Below, one piece after another: positions 35,232 to 44,618 of a stretch of DNA of 47,828 bases. How positions within the stretch are numbered: the first letter of the stretch is position 1; each line of letters starts with the position of its first letter. The translations under genes and the position numbers were made by a program. This DNA comes from Belliella calami (lineage in GTDB: Bacteria > Bacteroidota > Bacteroidia > Cytophagales > Cyclobacteriaceae), in NCBI RefSeq assembly GCF_022549695.1, contig NZ_JAKZGS010000024.1, positions 1 to 47,828 on the forward strand, given 5' to 3'. The notes below the pieces were generated by a model. That model was not told the origin of the DNA and ran no database searches. It saw only the letters and a program-made list of their open reading frames with translations.

Positions 35232-35861
35232 ATGTCATTAGTAGGAAAAAAAGCACCAATCTTTAATGCACCAGCAGTAATCAACGGTGAAGAGATAGTT
35301 GAAGGATTCTCTTTGGAGCAATTCATTGGCAACAAAGAAGTTATTCTATTCTTTTACCCAAAAGATTTCACTTTTGTATGTCCAACTGAGATTTTGGCTT
35401 TCCAAGAGAAATTAGCTGAATTCGAAAAAAGAGGAGTTGCAGTAGTAGCAGCATCTACAGACACCGAAGAGTCTCATTTAGCTTGGTTGAACACTCCAAA
35501 AGAGCAAGGCGGAATCATGGGAGTAACTTACCCTATCGTAGCTGACACTGCAAAAACTATTGCGCACAACTTTGGCGTATTGGCAGGTGAGTGGAATTAC
35601 AATGAAGAAGGTGAATTGACTTTCGAAGGAATTCCTGTGGCTTACAGAGGGACTTTCTTGATTGACAAAAACGGTATTGTAAGACAAGAAACTATCAATG
35701 ATCTTCCTTTGGGTCGAAGCATTGACGAAACATTGAGATTGGTAGATGCACTTCAGCATGTAGAGAAATTTGGTGAAGTATGTCCGGCAAACTGGGAAGA
35801 AGGAAAAGAAGCGATGACAGCTACAAAAGAAGGTGTTTCTGCTTATTTGACGAACAATTAA
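35232..35861 (+). CDS. Peroxiredoxin (AhpC/Prx1 type, 2-Cys)
   Basis: 209-residue thiol peroxidase reducing hydrogen and organic peroxides. The peroxidatic Cys50 is in FTFVCPTE and the resolving Cys184 in EVCPANWEEGKE, the typical 2-Cys arrangement. The block GVTYPIVADTAKTIAHNFGVL and RGTFLIDKNGIVR match AhpC. Codons look optimised for strong expression (few rare codons), and a canonical promoter with a long leader precedes it. No AhpF is adjacent. A strong terminator follows. Confidence 0.95.
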   Translation: MSLVGKKAPIFNAPAVINGEEIVEGFSLEQFIGNKEVILFFYPKDFTFVCPTEILAFQEKLAEFEKRGVAVVAASTDTEESHLAWLNTPKEQGGIMGVTYPIVADTAKTIAHNFGVLAGEWNYNEEGELTFEGIPVAYRGTFLIDKNGIVRQETINDLPLGRSIDETLRLVDALQHVEKFGEVCPANWEEGKEAMTATKEGVSAYLTNN

Positions 35862-35882
35862 TCTTTCTAAAACAAATTTGGA

Positions 35883-35917
35883 AAAAAGCCTCAATCAAAT
35901 ATTGATTGAGGCTTTTT
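35883..35917 (+). terminator. Intrinsic terminator of the peroxiredoxin gene
   Basis: Perfect 16-bp stem 35883-35898 with 35902-35917 (GCCTCAATCAA core), 3-base loop, ending in T5. Confidence 0.93.
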
Positions 35918-35994
35918 CTTTAAAATTAATTTATTTTATTTGGGTGAAAATGTGAGAAAATCAAACAAAAGCCTTCACAACCAAAACTAAACCA

Positions 35995-36002
35995 TACTTT
36001 TG
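35995..36002 (+). promoter_or_regulatory. -7 box abutting the waaA start codon
   Basis: TACTTTTG, an exact TAnnTTTG match, followed by CACA and then the ATG at 36007. The predicted start of transcription falls on or next to the ATG. Confidence 0.55.
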
Positions 36003-36006
36003 CACA

Positions 36007-37245
36007 ATGAATTTAATTTATAATTTTTCCATGAGGCTGTTTTCAGTAATCATAAACCTCTTCAAAAACAGCAACCCCAAAATCAAGCTTTTTGTAGAAG
36101 GGAGAAAAGATGTGTTTCAGGAGATTATAAATTTCAGTAACAATAATACTAAGCAAGTGGCATGGTTTCATGTCGCTTCCCTAGGTGAGTATGAACAAGC
36201 AAAGCCTGTAATAAGTCAACTCAAAAAAGAAATGCCGGAAATTTCTATTGTAGTCAGTTTTTTTAGTCCCTCCGGATATGAAAATGCCAAAAAGAAATTG
36301 AATAACAACTTAGATTTGATAGTCTATTTACCAATAGATACGAGGAAAAACGCTAAAAAATTCATAGAAACTTTAAATCCAGCTATGGCATTTTTTGTGA
36401 AATATGATTTGTGGGCCAATTACATTTTAGAAGCCAAAAAGAGAAAAGTACCATTGTATCTATTCTCAGCATCCATGCGGGAGGATCAAGTTTATTTCCA
36501 ACCATTTGGGGGATTTTTCAGAAGGGTTTTAAAATCTTTCACCCATATTTTTACCCAAAATGAAAAAAGTATTGATCTACTACTTCAAATAGGAGTCAAA
36601 AACTGTAGTCTTACTGGAGATACAAGATTTGACAGAGTTTCAAAAATCAGTGAATCCCCCAGAGATTTTCCAGAAATCAACCAATTTGTTGGAGATTCCA
36701 AAACGATCGTGATCGGTTCAGCATGGGAAGAAGACATGAATATTCTAATCCCATTTATCAATGAATCAAATGGATACAAATTCATAATTGCTCCGCATGA
36801 AATCAGTGATGTTATTGTCGACAGATGGGCTGAAAAGATAAAGAAAAAAACAGTAAAACATTCGGAAATTGAGAAGAACTTCGGAGCTGACGTCTTATTT
36901 ATAGACAATATCGGCATGCTTTCATCTTTGTATCGATTTGCCTATATTGCTTATGTAGGCGGTGCATTTGGCAAAGGCCTGCACAACATTCTAGAACCTT
37001 TGGCATTTGGTATACCTGTGGTATTTGGGAAAGTTAGAAAACCGAAAAAATTCCCCGAGGCTAAAATAAGTATGGACTATGGCGCCAGTTGCTCAGTATC
37101 AAACATTGAAGAACTTCTCATAATAATGAAAGAATTGGAAAACCCAGAGCTTTACAATCAAGCTTGCAATTCTGCTAACAAGTTGGTCAAAGAAAACCTA
37201 GGAAGTTCCAAAAAAATCATCGATCAAGTAATGGCATCTAAATAA
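36007..37245 (+). CDS. waaA: 3-deoxy-D-manno-octulosonic acid transferase
   Basis: 412-residue GT30 transferase (KdtA) adding Kdo to lipid A precursors at the inner membrane. The N-terminal helix LIYNFSMRLFSVIINL anchors it; VAWFHVASLGEYEQAKPVI contains the catalytic Glu region; VKYDLWANYILEAKKRKVPLYLFSASMR, IGSAWEEDM and YVGGAFGKGLHNILEPLAFGIPVVFG are family blocks. The start at 36007 keeps the conserved LIYN opening. rsgA follows after 7 bp, so they form an operon. Confidence 0.94.
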   Translation: MNLIYNFSMRLFSVIINLFKNSNPKIKLFVEGRKDVFQEIINFSNNNTKQVAWFHVASLGEYEQAKPVISQLKKEMPEISIVVSFFSPSGYENAKKKLNNNLDLIVYLPIDTRKNAKKFIETLNPAMAFFVKYDLWANYILEAKKRKVPLYLFSASMREDQVYFQPFGGFFRRVLKSFTHIFTQNEKSIDLLLQIGVKNCSLTGDTRFDRVSKISESPRDFPEINQFVGDSKTIVIGSAWEEDMNILIPFINESNGYKFIIAPHEISDVIVDRWAEKIKKKTVKHSEIEKNFGADVLFIDNIGMLSSLYRFAYIAYVGGAFGKGLHNILEPLAFGIPVVFGKVRKPKKFPEAKISMDYGASCSVSNIEELLIIMKELENPELYNQACNSANKLVKENLGSSKKIIDQVMASK

Positions 37246-37252
37246 TCAAACA

Positions 37253-38173
37253 ATGCAAGGTAGGGTAATCAAATCCACTGGTAGTTGGTATCTGGTAAAA
37301 ACCGAATCTGGACTTGTCAAATCTCGTCTCAGGGGAAAGTTCAAACAGGACAACCTCAAGCTAACCAACCCAATAGCAGTGGGAGATTATGTTACTGTTG
37401 CCAAAGAAGAAGGTCAACCCACTTGGACAATCGATGAAATTCTCCCAAGAGAAAATTATATTATAAGAAAGTCAACAAGAAAAAGCCATTTTTCACACAT
37501 AATCGCTTCGAATATTGACCAGGCTTTTTTGATTGTCACTTTAAAAAACCCTAGAACCTCTCTTGGTTTTATTGACAGATTTTTGGTGAGTACAGAAAGT
37601 TTTCGAATTCCTGCTACGATCATTGTCAATAAAATGGACTTGGAGTATAAAGGCAAAGATTTGGAATACCTTCAGGACATCCATGAGATTTATGAATACC
37701 TGGGGTATGATGTACTGGAGATTTCTGCCTTGGGCGAGTATGATCTTAAGGATCAATTTTTACCATTGCTTCGAGGAAAAACCACGCTACTTTCCGGACA
37801 TTCAGGTGTAGGGAAATCAACTTTGCTGAATAAAATCATCCCTGAAGCTGATCAATTTACACAAGAAATATCAAAATTCAGCTCCAAAGGCGTTCACACT
37901 ACTACATTTGCAGAAATGTTTGATATTGACGGAGGCTATTTGATAGATACTCCTGGAATCAAGGAATTCGGTATTTTGGATGTCAGCGATTATGAACTGT
38001 CGCATTATTTCCCGGAAATGAGAAAATATCTTGGCCAATGCAAATACAACAATTGTAGGCATATCAACGAGCCAGGTTGTGTAGTCTTGGAAAAGTTGGA
38101 AGAAGGGCACATCCACCCTTATCGCTATGACAGCTACATCAATATCCTCAACGAAGAAGATGATCACCGCTAA
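37253..38173 (+). CDS. rsgA: Ribosome small-subunit-dependent GTPase A
   Basis: 306-residue circularly permuted GTPase for late 30S maturation. An N-terminal OB fold (about 1-70) leads to G4 (NKMDL), G1 GHSGVGKST near 182-190, and G3 DTPGIKEFG. A C-terminal zinc site (CKYNNCRHINEPGC) is present. 7 bp after waaA. Confidence 0.95.
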   Translation: MQGRVIKSTGSWYLVKTESGLVKSRLRGKFKQDNLKLTNPIAVGDYVTVAKEEGQPTWTIDEILPRENYIIRKSTRKSHFSHIIASNIDQAFLIVTLKNPRTSLGFIDRFLVSTESFRIPATIIVNKMDLEYKGKDLEYLQDIHEIYEYLGYDVLEISALGEYDLKDQFLPLLRGKTTLLSGHSGVGKSTLLNKIIPEADQFTQEISKFSSKGVHTTTFAEMFDIDGGYLIDTPGIKEFGILDVSDYELSHYFPEMRKYLGQCKYNNCRHINEPGCVVLEKLEEGHIHPYRYDSYINILNEEDDHR

Positions 38174-38263
38174 AATATGTGATATAATTGACAGTCCTGA
38201 TCATAAAAAAATTTGAATCCAAAATCATTTGCCGTAATTTTCCTCTTTAGAAAATCAAATCAA

Positions 38264-38767
38264 ATGAGCAACACTAAATCAATGGTATTAAATCATCGTC
38301 AAATCCAGCAAAAAATAACCCGGATGGCCTACGAGATTTATGAAAGAAATGCTTCAGAAAAAGAGGTGGTTTTTGCAGGTATTTCCGGCATGGGAAAAAT
38401 CTTCGCTGATCTGTTGGCTGGTAAGTTGAAAGAAATTTCTCCCATATCGGTAGATTCTATAGAAGTGGTTGTAGATAAAAAGACCATCGTACAAGGGGAT
38501 GTTTCTTTATCAAAAAACATTGATTTGGATAATAAATGCCTTATACTAGTCGATGATGTGCTCAATACAGGAAAAACACTTGCCTATGCACTTAAGCCAT
38601 TCTTGGAAATCCCTATCAAAAAAATGGAGCTTGCTGTATTGGTAAACAGAAGCCATAAGCTCTTTCCAGTTTCTCCAGATTATACTGGCTTAGAATTATC
38701 TACTACCCTCAACGAACACATTTCAGTCAATTTGGCTTCTGAAGACTATTCTGTCCATTTACACTAA
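38264..38767 (+). CDS. Phosphoribosyltransferase family protein (PyrR-like)
   Basis: 167-residue type I PRTase fold. The PRPP-binding loop is [13 protein letters not shown], and [16 protein letters not shown] the first loop. Related proteins are PyrR or hypoxanthine-type transferases. The frame is open to a TTG at 38213, but the ATG at 38264 ([18 protein letters not shown]) gives the usual N-terminus. It ends 7 bp before panB, so the pair is cotranscribed. The base it uses is not determined. Confidence 0.85.
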   Translation: MSNTKSMVLNHRQIQQKITRMAYEIYERNASEKEVVFAGISGMGKIFADLLAGKLKEISPISVDSIEVVVDKKTIVQGDVSLSKNIDLDNKCLILVDDVLNTGKTLAYALKPFLEIPIKKMELAVLVNRSHKLFPVSPDYTGLELSTTLNEHISVNLASEDYSVHLH

Positions 38768-38774
38768 ACCCATT

Positions 38775-39596
38775 ATGTCCGTACACCAATCATCCAACAT
38801 CAAAAGAATCACCACGCATATTTTACAAGAAATGAAATCTCGTGGTGAGAAAATATCCATGCTCACGGCTTACGACTTTTCAATGGCCGCCATTGTGGAT
38901 GGTGCAGGTATAGACATTATCCTTGTGGGAGATTCCGCTTCCAATGTAATGGCAGGTCATGAAACCACCTTGCCTATCACGATGGATCAGATGATTTACC
39001 ATGCAAGTTCTGTAGTAAGAGGTGTGAAAAGGGCATTTGTAGTGGTAGATATCCCATTCGGTTCTTACCAAGGAAATAGCTCTGAAGCGCTTCGATCAGC
39101 AATCCGAATCATGAAAGAGTCAGGTGCACACGCAGTGAAAGTCGAAGGTGGTGCCGAGATCAAAGAGTCAATCACAAGGATTTTGAGTGCAGGCGTACCA
39201 GTGATGGGACATTTGGGTCTGACACCTCAATCCATTTACAAATTTGGCACTTACACTGTCAGAGCAAAAGAAGAAGAAGAAGCCAATAAGCTTCTCGAAG
39301 ATGCCAAAATACTTGAAGAAACTGGGTGCTTTGCTTTGGTTTTGGAAAAAATACCAGCAAAACTAGCAAAGAAAGTCGCAGAAACCGTAAGTATCCCTGT
39401 AATTGGAATTGGTGCTGGAGGAGATGTAGATGGGCAGGTATTGGTCGTTCATGACATGCTCGGTATCACACAAGAATTCAAACCAAGGTTCCTGAGACAG
39501 TATGCCGATCTTCAAAATATCATGACAAAAGCTGTTCAAGATTATATCACAGATGTCAAGTCCAAAGATTTCCCAAATGAAAGTGAGAGCTATTGA
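38775..39596 (+). CDS. panB: 3-methyl-2-oxobutanoate hydroxymethyltransferase
   Basis: 273-residue ketopantoate synthase making ketopantoate from ketoisovalerate and methylene-tetrahydrofolate for pantothenate and CoA. The blocks [29 protein letters not shown] (metal-binding Asp), [29 protein letters not shown] and [15 protein letters not shown] are intact. Normal length. No panC or panD is adjacent. Confidence 0.96.
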   Translation: MSVHQSSNIKRITTHILQEMKSRGEKISMLTAYDFSMAAIVDGAGIDIILVGDSASNVMAGHETTLPITMDQMIYHASSVVRGVKRAFVVVDIPFGSYQGNSSEALRSAIRIMKESGAHAVKVEGGAEIKESITRILSAGVPVMGHLGLTPQSIYKFGTYTVRAKEEEEANKLLEDAKILEETGCFALVLEKIPAKLAKKVAETVSIPVIGIGAGGDVDGQVLVVHDMLGITQEFKPRFLRQYADLQNIMTKAVQDYITDVKSKDFPNESESY

Positions 39597-40086
39597 ATTG
39601 TCAATGGCAACCAAATTCAGCCAAGATCAAAGTGACAACAGGCGACTGTCAACTGTCAACAGTGTGATCTTGCCTGAATTTGGTTTACACATTAGTGTCT
39701 AATGTCAGGTTTTGATTCTTCGTTTAATTATGTATCCGCTTTCTTAATACTAGCGATTAATAATATAGTATGAAGTTCATTTCAAGCTGCTGTGGTCGGA
39801 TGACTGTGGACTGTTGACATGCAGCAGTGTGCTAAGCATTAAAACATCCTGTTTTATTTCACAATGGTAAAACAGCGTATATGTTTACTTTATAGAATGT
39901 ACATACGTTTTCATGCAGGTAGGCAACCGAATCCTTGCAGGGGAATTGCTTTAAACCAAATTAATCTCCTATGTTAAAACCTATGCCTCCACATGTGGAA
40001 CCAAAATTGATATCCAATAAGGATTTCAATTACTGATCTAAACCACCTTGCTGGAATTATTTCGGTTAATCATCAGCAAAACATGA
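39597..40086. other. 490-bp intergenic region with inverted and direct short repeats
   Basis: No gene seen. It holds a 21-bp inverted repeat with one mismatch (39609-39629 and 39665-39685), whose loop contains the direct repeat CTGTCAA-CTGTCAA. There is also a dyad near 39988-39999 (TCCACATGTGGA). The 39609-39685 hairpin could terminate panB. A second GACTGTTGACA phrase near 39807 echoes the loop. The rest is unique A/T-rich DNA. Confidence 0.6.
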
Positions 40087-42192
40087 TCAAGGTCTGATAA
40101 TCACTCTTCTACTAAGGCTTTGCCCATTCTCCAACCTGAAATTCAAAATATAAACTCCTGGAGCTAAAATCCCTGCTTCCAGTTCAACTTCTCTGTTTGC
40201 CTCAATGGTGATGTTATCCATCAAGATCTGTCCCAAACTATTGATTAATCTAGCTTCTACATTTTGGTTTGCAATAATCTTAATTGGCCCTGTTGTGGGA
40301 TTAGGGTATATGTTCGCCAAAAAACGATCCCCACTAGGCAACTCTTCTATTTCAGCAGCCTTTAAGTATTGAATTCCACCGGCTGTATTTCCCAAAATCA
40401 AATCATATTGGCTCGAAAAAGGATCCGGAACATGACTTAACCACGTGTTTCTCCCAAGTCTGGTATCCAACTTTTCTTCTTCTATCAGTACACCAACATT
40501 TTTCCTCTCTTCACTATTCATAAAATCCTCAACAAAAAACAACAACCCTCGCTGATCTATTGCATATAAACTTGGAGTTTGATTTGGAATCACATGAACT
40601 GAAAGATTTCTAGCAGCAGGACTGTCTCCAAAACCCAAGAAATCTCTCTCCAATAAAGTTAGCTGTGGAGAACCTGAATTGCTTATACTAAACAAAACCA
40701 ATTCCCCTGTCTGCCTGGACATCAATAGATAATCTAGGTTGTGATAGGTAAAAAACTCAAAGTGGTCCAGAGGCCTAGGAGTTATGCCTGGAACTGAAAT
40801 TTCCTCCAGATCTTGAAAATTAATATCACGAGAAAACAAAAGCTTTTTTTGAAGTGAAAAATTGACTGTATCTGTACCGGCCAACCATCGCATTGTTTGG
40901 TTTTGGGTATTCACATATTCTATAAACTGTAAGTCCGTCAGATCCAATTCCGATAAATTTAAATAATCATCATCAAGAATCTCCCAAGAATCCAGAGAGG
41001 TATTTATCGAAATCGCCCGACCCACTACCCTTCCACCAATCAGTGAATTTGAAGAGACGATAAGAGATCCATTATTTTTGTTCCCTTTGAAAAATGGTCG
41101 GGAATTCTCTCCAAAATCGAGCATTTGGTCTTGAAGAAAAGGCTCCTTCAATCCTCCAGAAAGTGGAATTGAAAATATATTCAATCCATAATCAGCTTTG
41201 AAAGGTCCAGCTATCGAAGAGGAATTGGTACTGATAATCAATTGATTTTGAAAAATCTGTGAAGCATGAAAAATAGGAAACTCAGGTAAATCACCAACAC
41301 TTGGAAGTGTATTGGAAAATTCATCAAAAACAGGAACTGCATTGGTTCCTTTATTGGGAAGAAAATACAAAACATCACATTCATCCTGTCCCATCAAGAG
41401 ATCAAAAGTGCCATCTCCATCAAAGTCTGCATAAAGAATGGAATGTCCTCCCGCATGTTCGATGTTTTTATTTTCATTTTCCAAAACCCTTCCCATCGGA
41501 AAGCCCGCACAAGTCACTCCAAAACTAAAGCTCCCACAATCACAAAACTCAAAACCACCCCATCTTGCCTCCGGGAAAGCAAAACCATCAATATCAGGAA
41601 CGCCTTTGCGCTCCACGGAAGTATTCTTGTAAAATTCCAAAAAATCTCCCGATGCAAAATTAAATGTAGCGATATCCAAATCCCCATCACCATCCACATC
41701 CATGATCAATGGAATATCCAAGTTGTTGGCTTGCAAGTTGGAGTTATTGTCTAGCCGAAGGAAATTTTGCGCCAGTTCCCAAGTGGGAAAACCTGCACCA
41801 GCTAGACTTACATTTCTATAAGCTCTAATCCCAAATGGACTGCTTGTAAACAGATCCTTTTTCCCGTCCCCATCATAATCTGCCAATACCAAGAAGCCAT
41901 TGACATCCGAGGGAAAAAAATATGACATCTCAGGAAGGTATATATATGAATTTCCTGAAATTTTGAATACTGAAGTTTGCCTTGCGTTAATATCCCAAAT
42001 CACCAATTCCTCTATGCCATCGCCATCTACATCCATGGTCTGAATCTGAGCAGCATTTATTCCTCCCGCAAAAGGAATACTCAAATCCTCATCATTCTGC
42101 GTTACCGCAATGTTTTGATCATAGCGAAAAGCCGTCTGAGCGAAGCTTAAGCTTGAAATTAGGAGAAGAAAAAAAGTATAATACTTGATCAT
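40087..42192 (-). CDS. FG-GAP/VCBS repeat protein with type IX sorting domain
   Basis: 701-residue secreted protein. A signal peptide (about 1-18, ending SFAQT) is followed by Ca-binding FG-GAP/VCBS-type repeats with DxDxDGxxD loops (DVDGDGIEELVI, DYDGDGKKDLF, DVDGDGDLDIATF, DFDGDGTFDLLMG) typical of integrin-like propellers. The last ~80 residues are a C-terminal sorting domain (IYPNPTTGPIKI ... GVYILNFRLENG). It should be exported by the type IX system, whose PorT-like component is encoded in this window, and anchored or released at the surface. The ligand is unknown. It is divergent to murF across 78 bp. Confidence 0.9.
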   Translation of the reverse strand: MIKYYTFFLLLISSLSFAQTAFRYDQNIAVTQNDEDLSIPFAGGINAAQIQTMDVDGDGIEELVIWDINARQTSVFKISGNSYIYLPEMSYFFPSDVNGFLVLADYDGDGKKDLFTSSPFGIRAYRNVSLAGAGFPTWELAQNFLRLDNNSNLQANNLDIPLIMDVDGDGDLDIATFNFASGDFLEFYKNTSVERKGVPDIDGFAFPEARWGGFEFCDCGSFSFGVTCAGFPMGRVLENENKNIEHAGGHSILYADFDGDGTFDLLMGQDECDVLYFLPNKGTNAVPVFDEFSNTLPSVGDLPEFPIFHASQIFQNQLIISTNSSSIAGPFKADYGLNIFSIPLSGGLKEPFLQDQMLDFGENSRPFFKGNKNNGSLIVSSNSLIGGRVVGRAISINTSLDSWEILDDDYLNLSELDLTDLQFIEYVNTQNQTMRWLAGTDTVNFSLQKKLLFSRDINFQDLEEISVPGITPRPLDHFEFFTYHNLDYLLMSRQTGELVLFSISNSGSPQLTLLERDFLGFGDSPAARNLSVHVIPNQTPSLYAIDQRGLLFFVEDFMNSEERKNVGVLIEEEKLDTRLGRNTWLSHVPDPFSSQYDLILGNTAGGIQYLKAAEIEELPSGDRFLANIYPNPTTGPIKIIANQNVEARLINSLGQILMDNITIEANREVELEAGILAPGVYILNFRLENGQSLSRRVIIRP

Positions 42193-42270
42193 GGATATAA
42201 ATAACGACAGAATTTTGATAAAGATGTTTCGAATATCTTAATTTTAAACTTTAATTGTAAAAAATAAATA

Positions 42271-43569
42271 ATGAACACCGAACTTCTCTACAAACATTTT
42301 CTCCAGTCCACAGGAGTCAGTACTGACACCAGAAAAATTGATCAAGGAAATATATTTTTTGCACTCAAAGGCCCAAATTTCAATGCAAATTCTTTTGCTA
42401 CACAAGCACTCGAAATAGGAGCTGCATTGGTTGTTGTGGATGAAAAAGAAATTATCCCTGAAAATCACGAGAGGTACTTTTTGGTAAACGATGTACTGTC
42501 CGCACTTCAAAAATTGGCAAATCATCATAGAAGACAGTTGCAGATTCCCATTATTGGGCTGACAGGAAGCAATGGAAAAACAACCTCCAAAGAGCTCCTT
42601 CATACTGTATTGAAGCAAAAATTTAAGACCTCAGCTACGATTGGTAACCTCAACAACCATATTGGTGTACCATTGACTTTGCTCGCAATAGAAAAAAATA
42701 CCGAGATTGCGATTGTAGAAATGGGTGCAAATAAACCTGGTGATATCAAAGAGCTTTGTGATATTGCGGAGCCAACGCATGGTTTTATTACCAATATTGG
42801 CAGAGCACATTTGGAAGGAATGGGCGGCGTGGAAGGTGTATTGAAAACAAAAACGGAGCTTTTCCAACATCTTAGGGAAAATAAGGGAACAGTCTTTATT
42901 AATTCCCAAGACCCAATTCTGTCTAATATGGCCAAAAGATTCGACAAACCGATTCTATATCCATCCAAAGGAGATTTTTGTGAAGTTGAGTTTGTGGATG
43001 CCAATCCCTTTGTAAGATTCAAAGTAGAAGGAAGCGAAGATTCATATCTCAGTTCCATGATAGGAGCATATAACTTTGGGAATATTGCCACCGCCATTAC
43101 TTTAGGGAAGTTTTTCGGTGTTTCTATAGAAAAGGCAGTTCAGGCTATCGTCAATTACAAGCCTTCCAATATGCGTTCTCAACTCGTAGAAAAACGAAGC
43201 AACTTGATCATCTTAGATGCATACAACGCCAATCCATCCAGTATGGAAGTGGCGATCAAGACTTTTGGCGAGATGACTGGGAAAAAACACAAAATGATCA
43301 TCTTGGGGGACATGTATGAACTTGGTGATAGTACCCAAGCCGAACACGAGAAATTAGGTGAATTGGTCAGCCAATATTCTTTTGATAAAATTTGCTTTGC
43401 CGGCAAGCATACGCAAGCGGCACTGGCCAAAGCTCCGATGAAAGCACTGTATTTTCCAGATCCTTTTTCCTTCAGAAACTGGCTACAGGATTCCAAATTA
43501 GAAGACCATCTGATTTTGATCAAAGGAAGTAGAGGGATGAAGTTGGAAGGATTGGTGGATTTTATATAA
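42271..43569 (+). CDS. murF: UDP-N-acetylmuramoyl-tripeptide--D-alanyl-D-alanine ligase
   Basis: 432-residue Mur ligase adding D-Ala-D-Ala to the peptidoglycan precursor. The ATP loop GSNGKTT is at 99-105, VEMGANKPGDI and TNIGRAHLEGMG are middle-domain blocks, DAYNANPSSM is the C-terminal domain motif. Full length. It is not linked to other mur genes here and is followed by a hairpin. Confidence 0.95.
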   Translation: MNTELLYKHFLQSTGVSTDTRKIDQGNIFFALKGPNFNANSFATQALEIGAALVVVDEKEIIPENHERYFLVNDVLSALQKLANHHRRQLQIPIIGLTGSNGKTTSKELLHTVLKQKFKTSATIGNLNNHIGVPLTLLAIEKNTEIAIVEMGANKPGDIKELCDIAEPTHGFITNIGRAHLEGMGGVEGVLKTKTELFQHLRENKGTVFINSQDPILSNMAKRFDKPILYPSKGDFCEVEFVDANPFVRFKVEGSEDSYLSSMIGAYNFGNIATAITLGKFFGVSIEKAVQAIVNYKPSNMRSQLVEKRSNLIILDAYNANPSSMEVAIKTFGEMTGKKHKMIILGDMYELGDSTQAEHEKLGELVSQYSFDKICFAGKHTQAALAKAPMKALYFPDPFSFRNWLQDSKLEDHLILIKGSRGMKLEGLVDFI

Positions 43570-43593
43570 TACAAATGATGATACTAGACCACC

Positions 43594-43617
43594 TTGTTCT
43601 GTGTCCCCACAGAACAA
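43594..43617 (+). terminator. Hairpin downstream of murF
   Basis: Perfect 10-bp stem TTGTTCTGTG / CACAGAACAA with a 4-base loop, 24 bp past the murF stop. There is no strong T run, so termination is plausible rather than certain. Confidence 0.45.
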
Positions 43618-43749
43618 TACTGTTTAAACAATTAGATATCTTAGAGATTTTACCATTACCCTTAGTCTGTGTCCCAAAAAAAAATTTATCTAAAATGGAA
43701 AATTCTTATACAGCTTCTGAGTTTTAGATCATAAAAAGAGATTAATCCG

Positions 43750-43765
43750 TTGTTAACGTTAACAA
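43750..43765. promoter_or_regulatory. 16-bp perfect palindrome, LacI-type operator candidate
   Basis: TTGTTAACGTTAACAA, perfectly symmetrical with a central CG, 45 bp before the ATG at 43810. The shape resembles operators of LacI/GalR repressors. No LacI-type regulator is in the window. Confidence 0.4.
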
Positions 43766-43809
43766 TCTTAAAGATTCGTAGTTTTTAACTAACCTTCAAA
43801 AGTAAAAAA

Positions 43810-44490
43810 ATGCCTACACCATACCTCGATTTTCTGAAAGACTTATCTGCAAACAACTCCAAAGAATGGATGGATACCAACCGTGACCGATATCTCAACA
43901 TAAAAGAAGCTTTTCTGAGAGATGTGGCAGTACTTCTAGAAGGTGTTACAGCTTGGGAGCCAGCATTGGCTGCATTCAAACCCAAAGATTGTGTTTTCAG
44001 ACAGAACCGAGACATTCGCTTTTCTGCCAACAAAGCCCCATACAAAACCAATTTTGCAGCATACTTTTCTAAAGGAGGAAAAAAATCCAATGGCCCCGGA
44101 TATTACTTGCATATCCAGCCTGGAGAAAGTTTTATAGCTGGAGGAATTTGGATGCCATCAGCTGACATACTAAAAAAAATCCGTCAGGAGATTGATTACT
44201 CAGGACAAGAATTGTTGAATATCTTAAATGAAAAAACTTTCAAGAATCATTTTTCAGGTATCGAAGGCGAACAGCTCAAAACCAGTCCAAGAGATTACGA
44301 TGCTGAGCATCCATTTATCGATTTGCTGAGATACAAAAGCTTTATTGTTTCCACTCCATTGGCTGACAAGGACATTCTTTCAGGAGACTTCAAAGCCAAA
44401 ACCTTAGAATCCTTTCACCTAATGAAACCCTTCCATGATTTCCTCCACAAAGCAGCAGATGAATCTGAAAGTGGGGAAGGGTTGTTGTGA
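43810..44490 (+). CDS. DUF2461 protein
   Basis: 226 residues matching the DUF2461 family: opening YLDFLKDLSANNSKEWMDTNRDRY, then VFRQNRDIRFSANKAPYKTNFAAYFSKGGKKSN and GYYLHIQPGESFIAGGIWMP. Cytoplasmic, single domain, normal length. The molecular role is unknown. A palindromic operator candidate precedes it and a strong hairpin follows. Confidence 0.9.
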   Translation: MPTPYLDFLKDLSANNSKEWMDTNRDRYLNIKEAFLRDVAVLLEGVTAWEPALAAFKPKDCVFRQNRDIRFSANKAPYKTNFAAYFSKGGKKSNGPGYYLHIQPGESFIAGGIWMPSADILKKIRQEIDYSGQELLNILNEKTFKNHFSGIEGEQLKTSPRDYDAEHPFIDLLRYKSFIVSTPLADKDILSGDFKAKTLESFHLMKPFHDFLHKAADESESGEGLL

Positions 44491-44497
44491 AAAGAAA

Positions 44498-44529
44498 ATC
44501 CCTCAAGCAGAGATCTGTGCTTGAGGGAT
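44498..44529 (+). terminator. Hairpin after the DUF2461 gene
   Basis: Perfect 12-bp stem ATCCCTCAAGCA / TGCTTGAGGGAT, 8-base loop, then T-rich DNA. A near copy, in the same orientation, lies at 47341-47372 on the other side of the toxin/immunity genes. Confidence 0.85.
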
Positions 44530-44618
44530 GTTTCTTATTTCTATTTTTCTAACAATTCAAATCATATTGATTTTTTATATTCTAGAATTTTGATCCAATT
44601 TATGAACTAGACTTGGTT

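Noticed and set aside
39700-40080. Small RNA or short gene in the panB downstream gap
   Set aside because: Only a 23-codon frame and scattered dyads; no promoter-plus-terminator pair.
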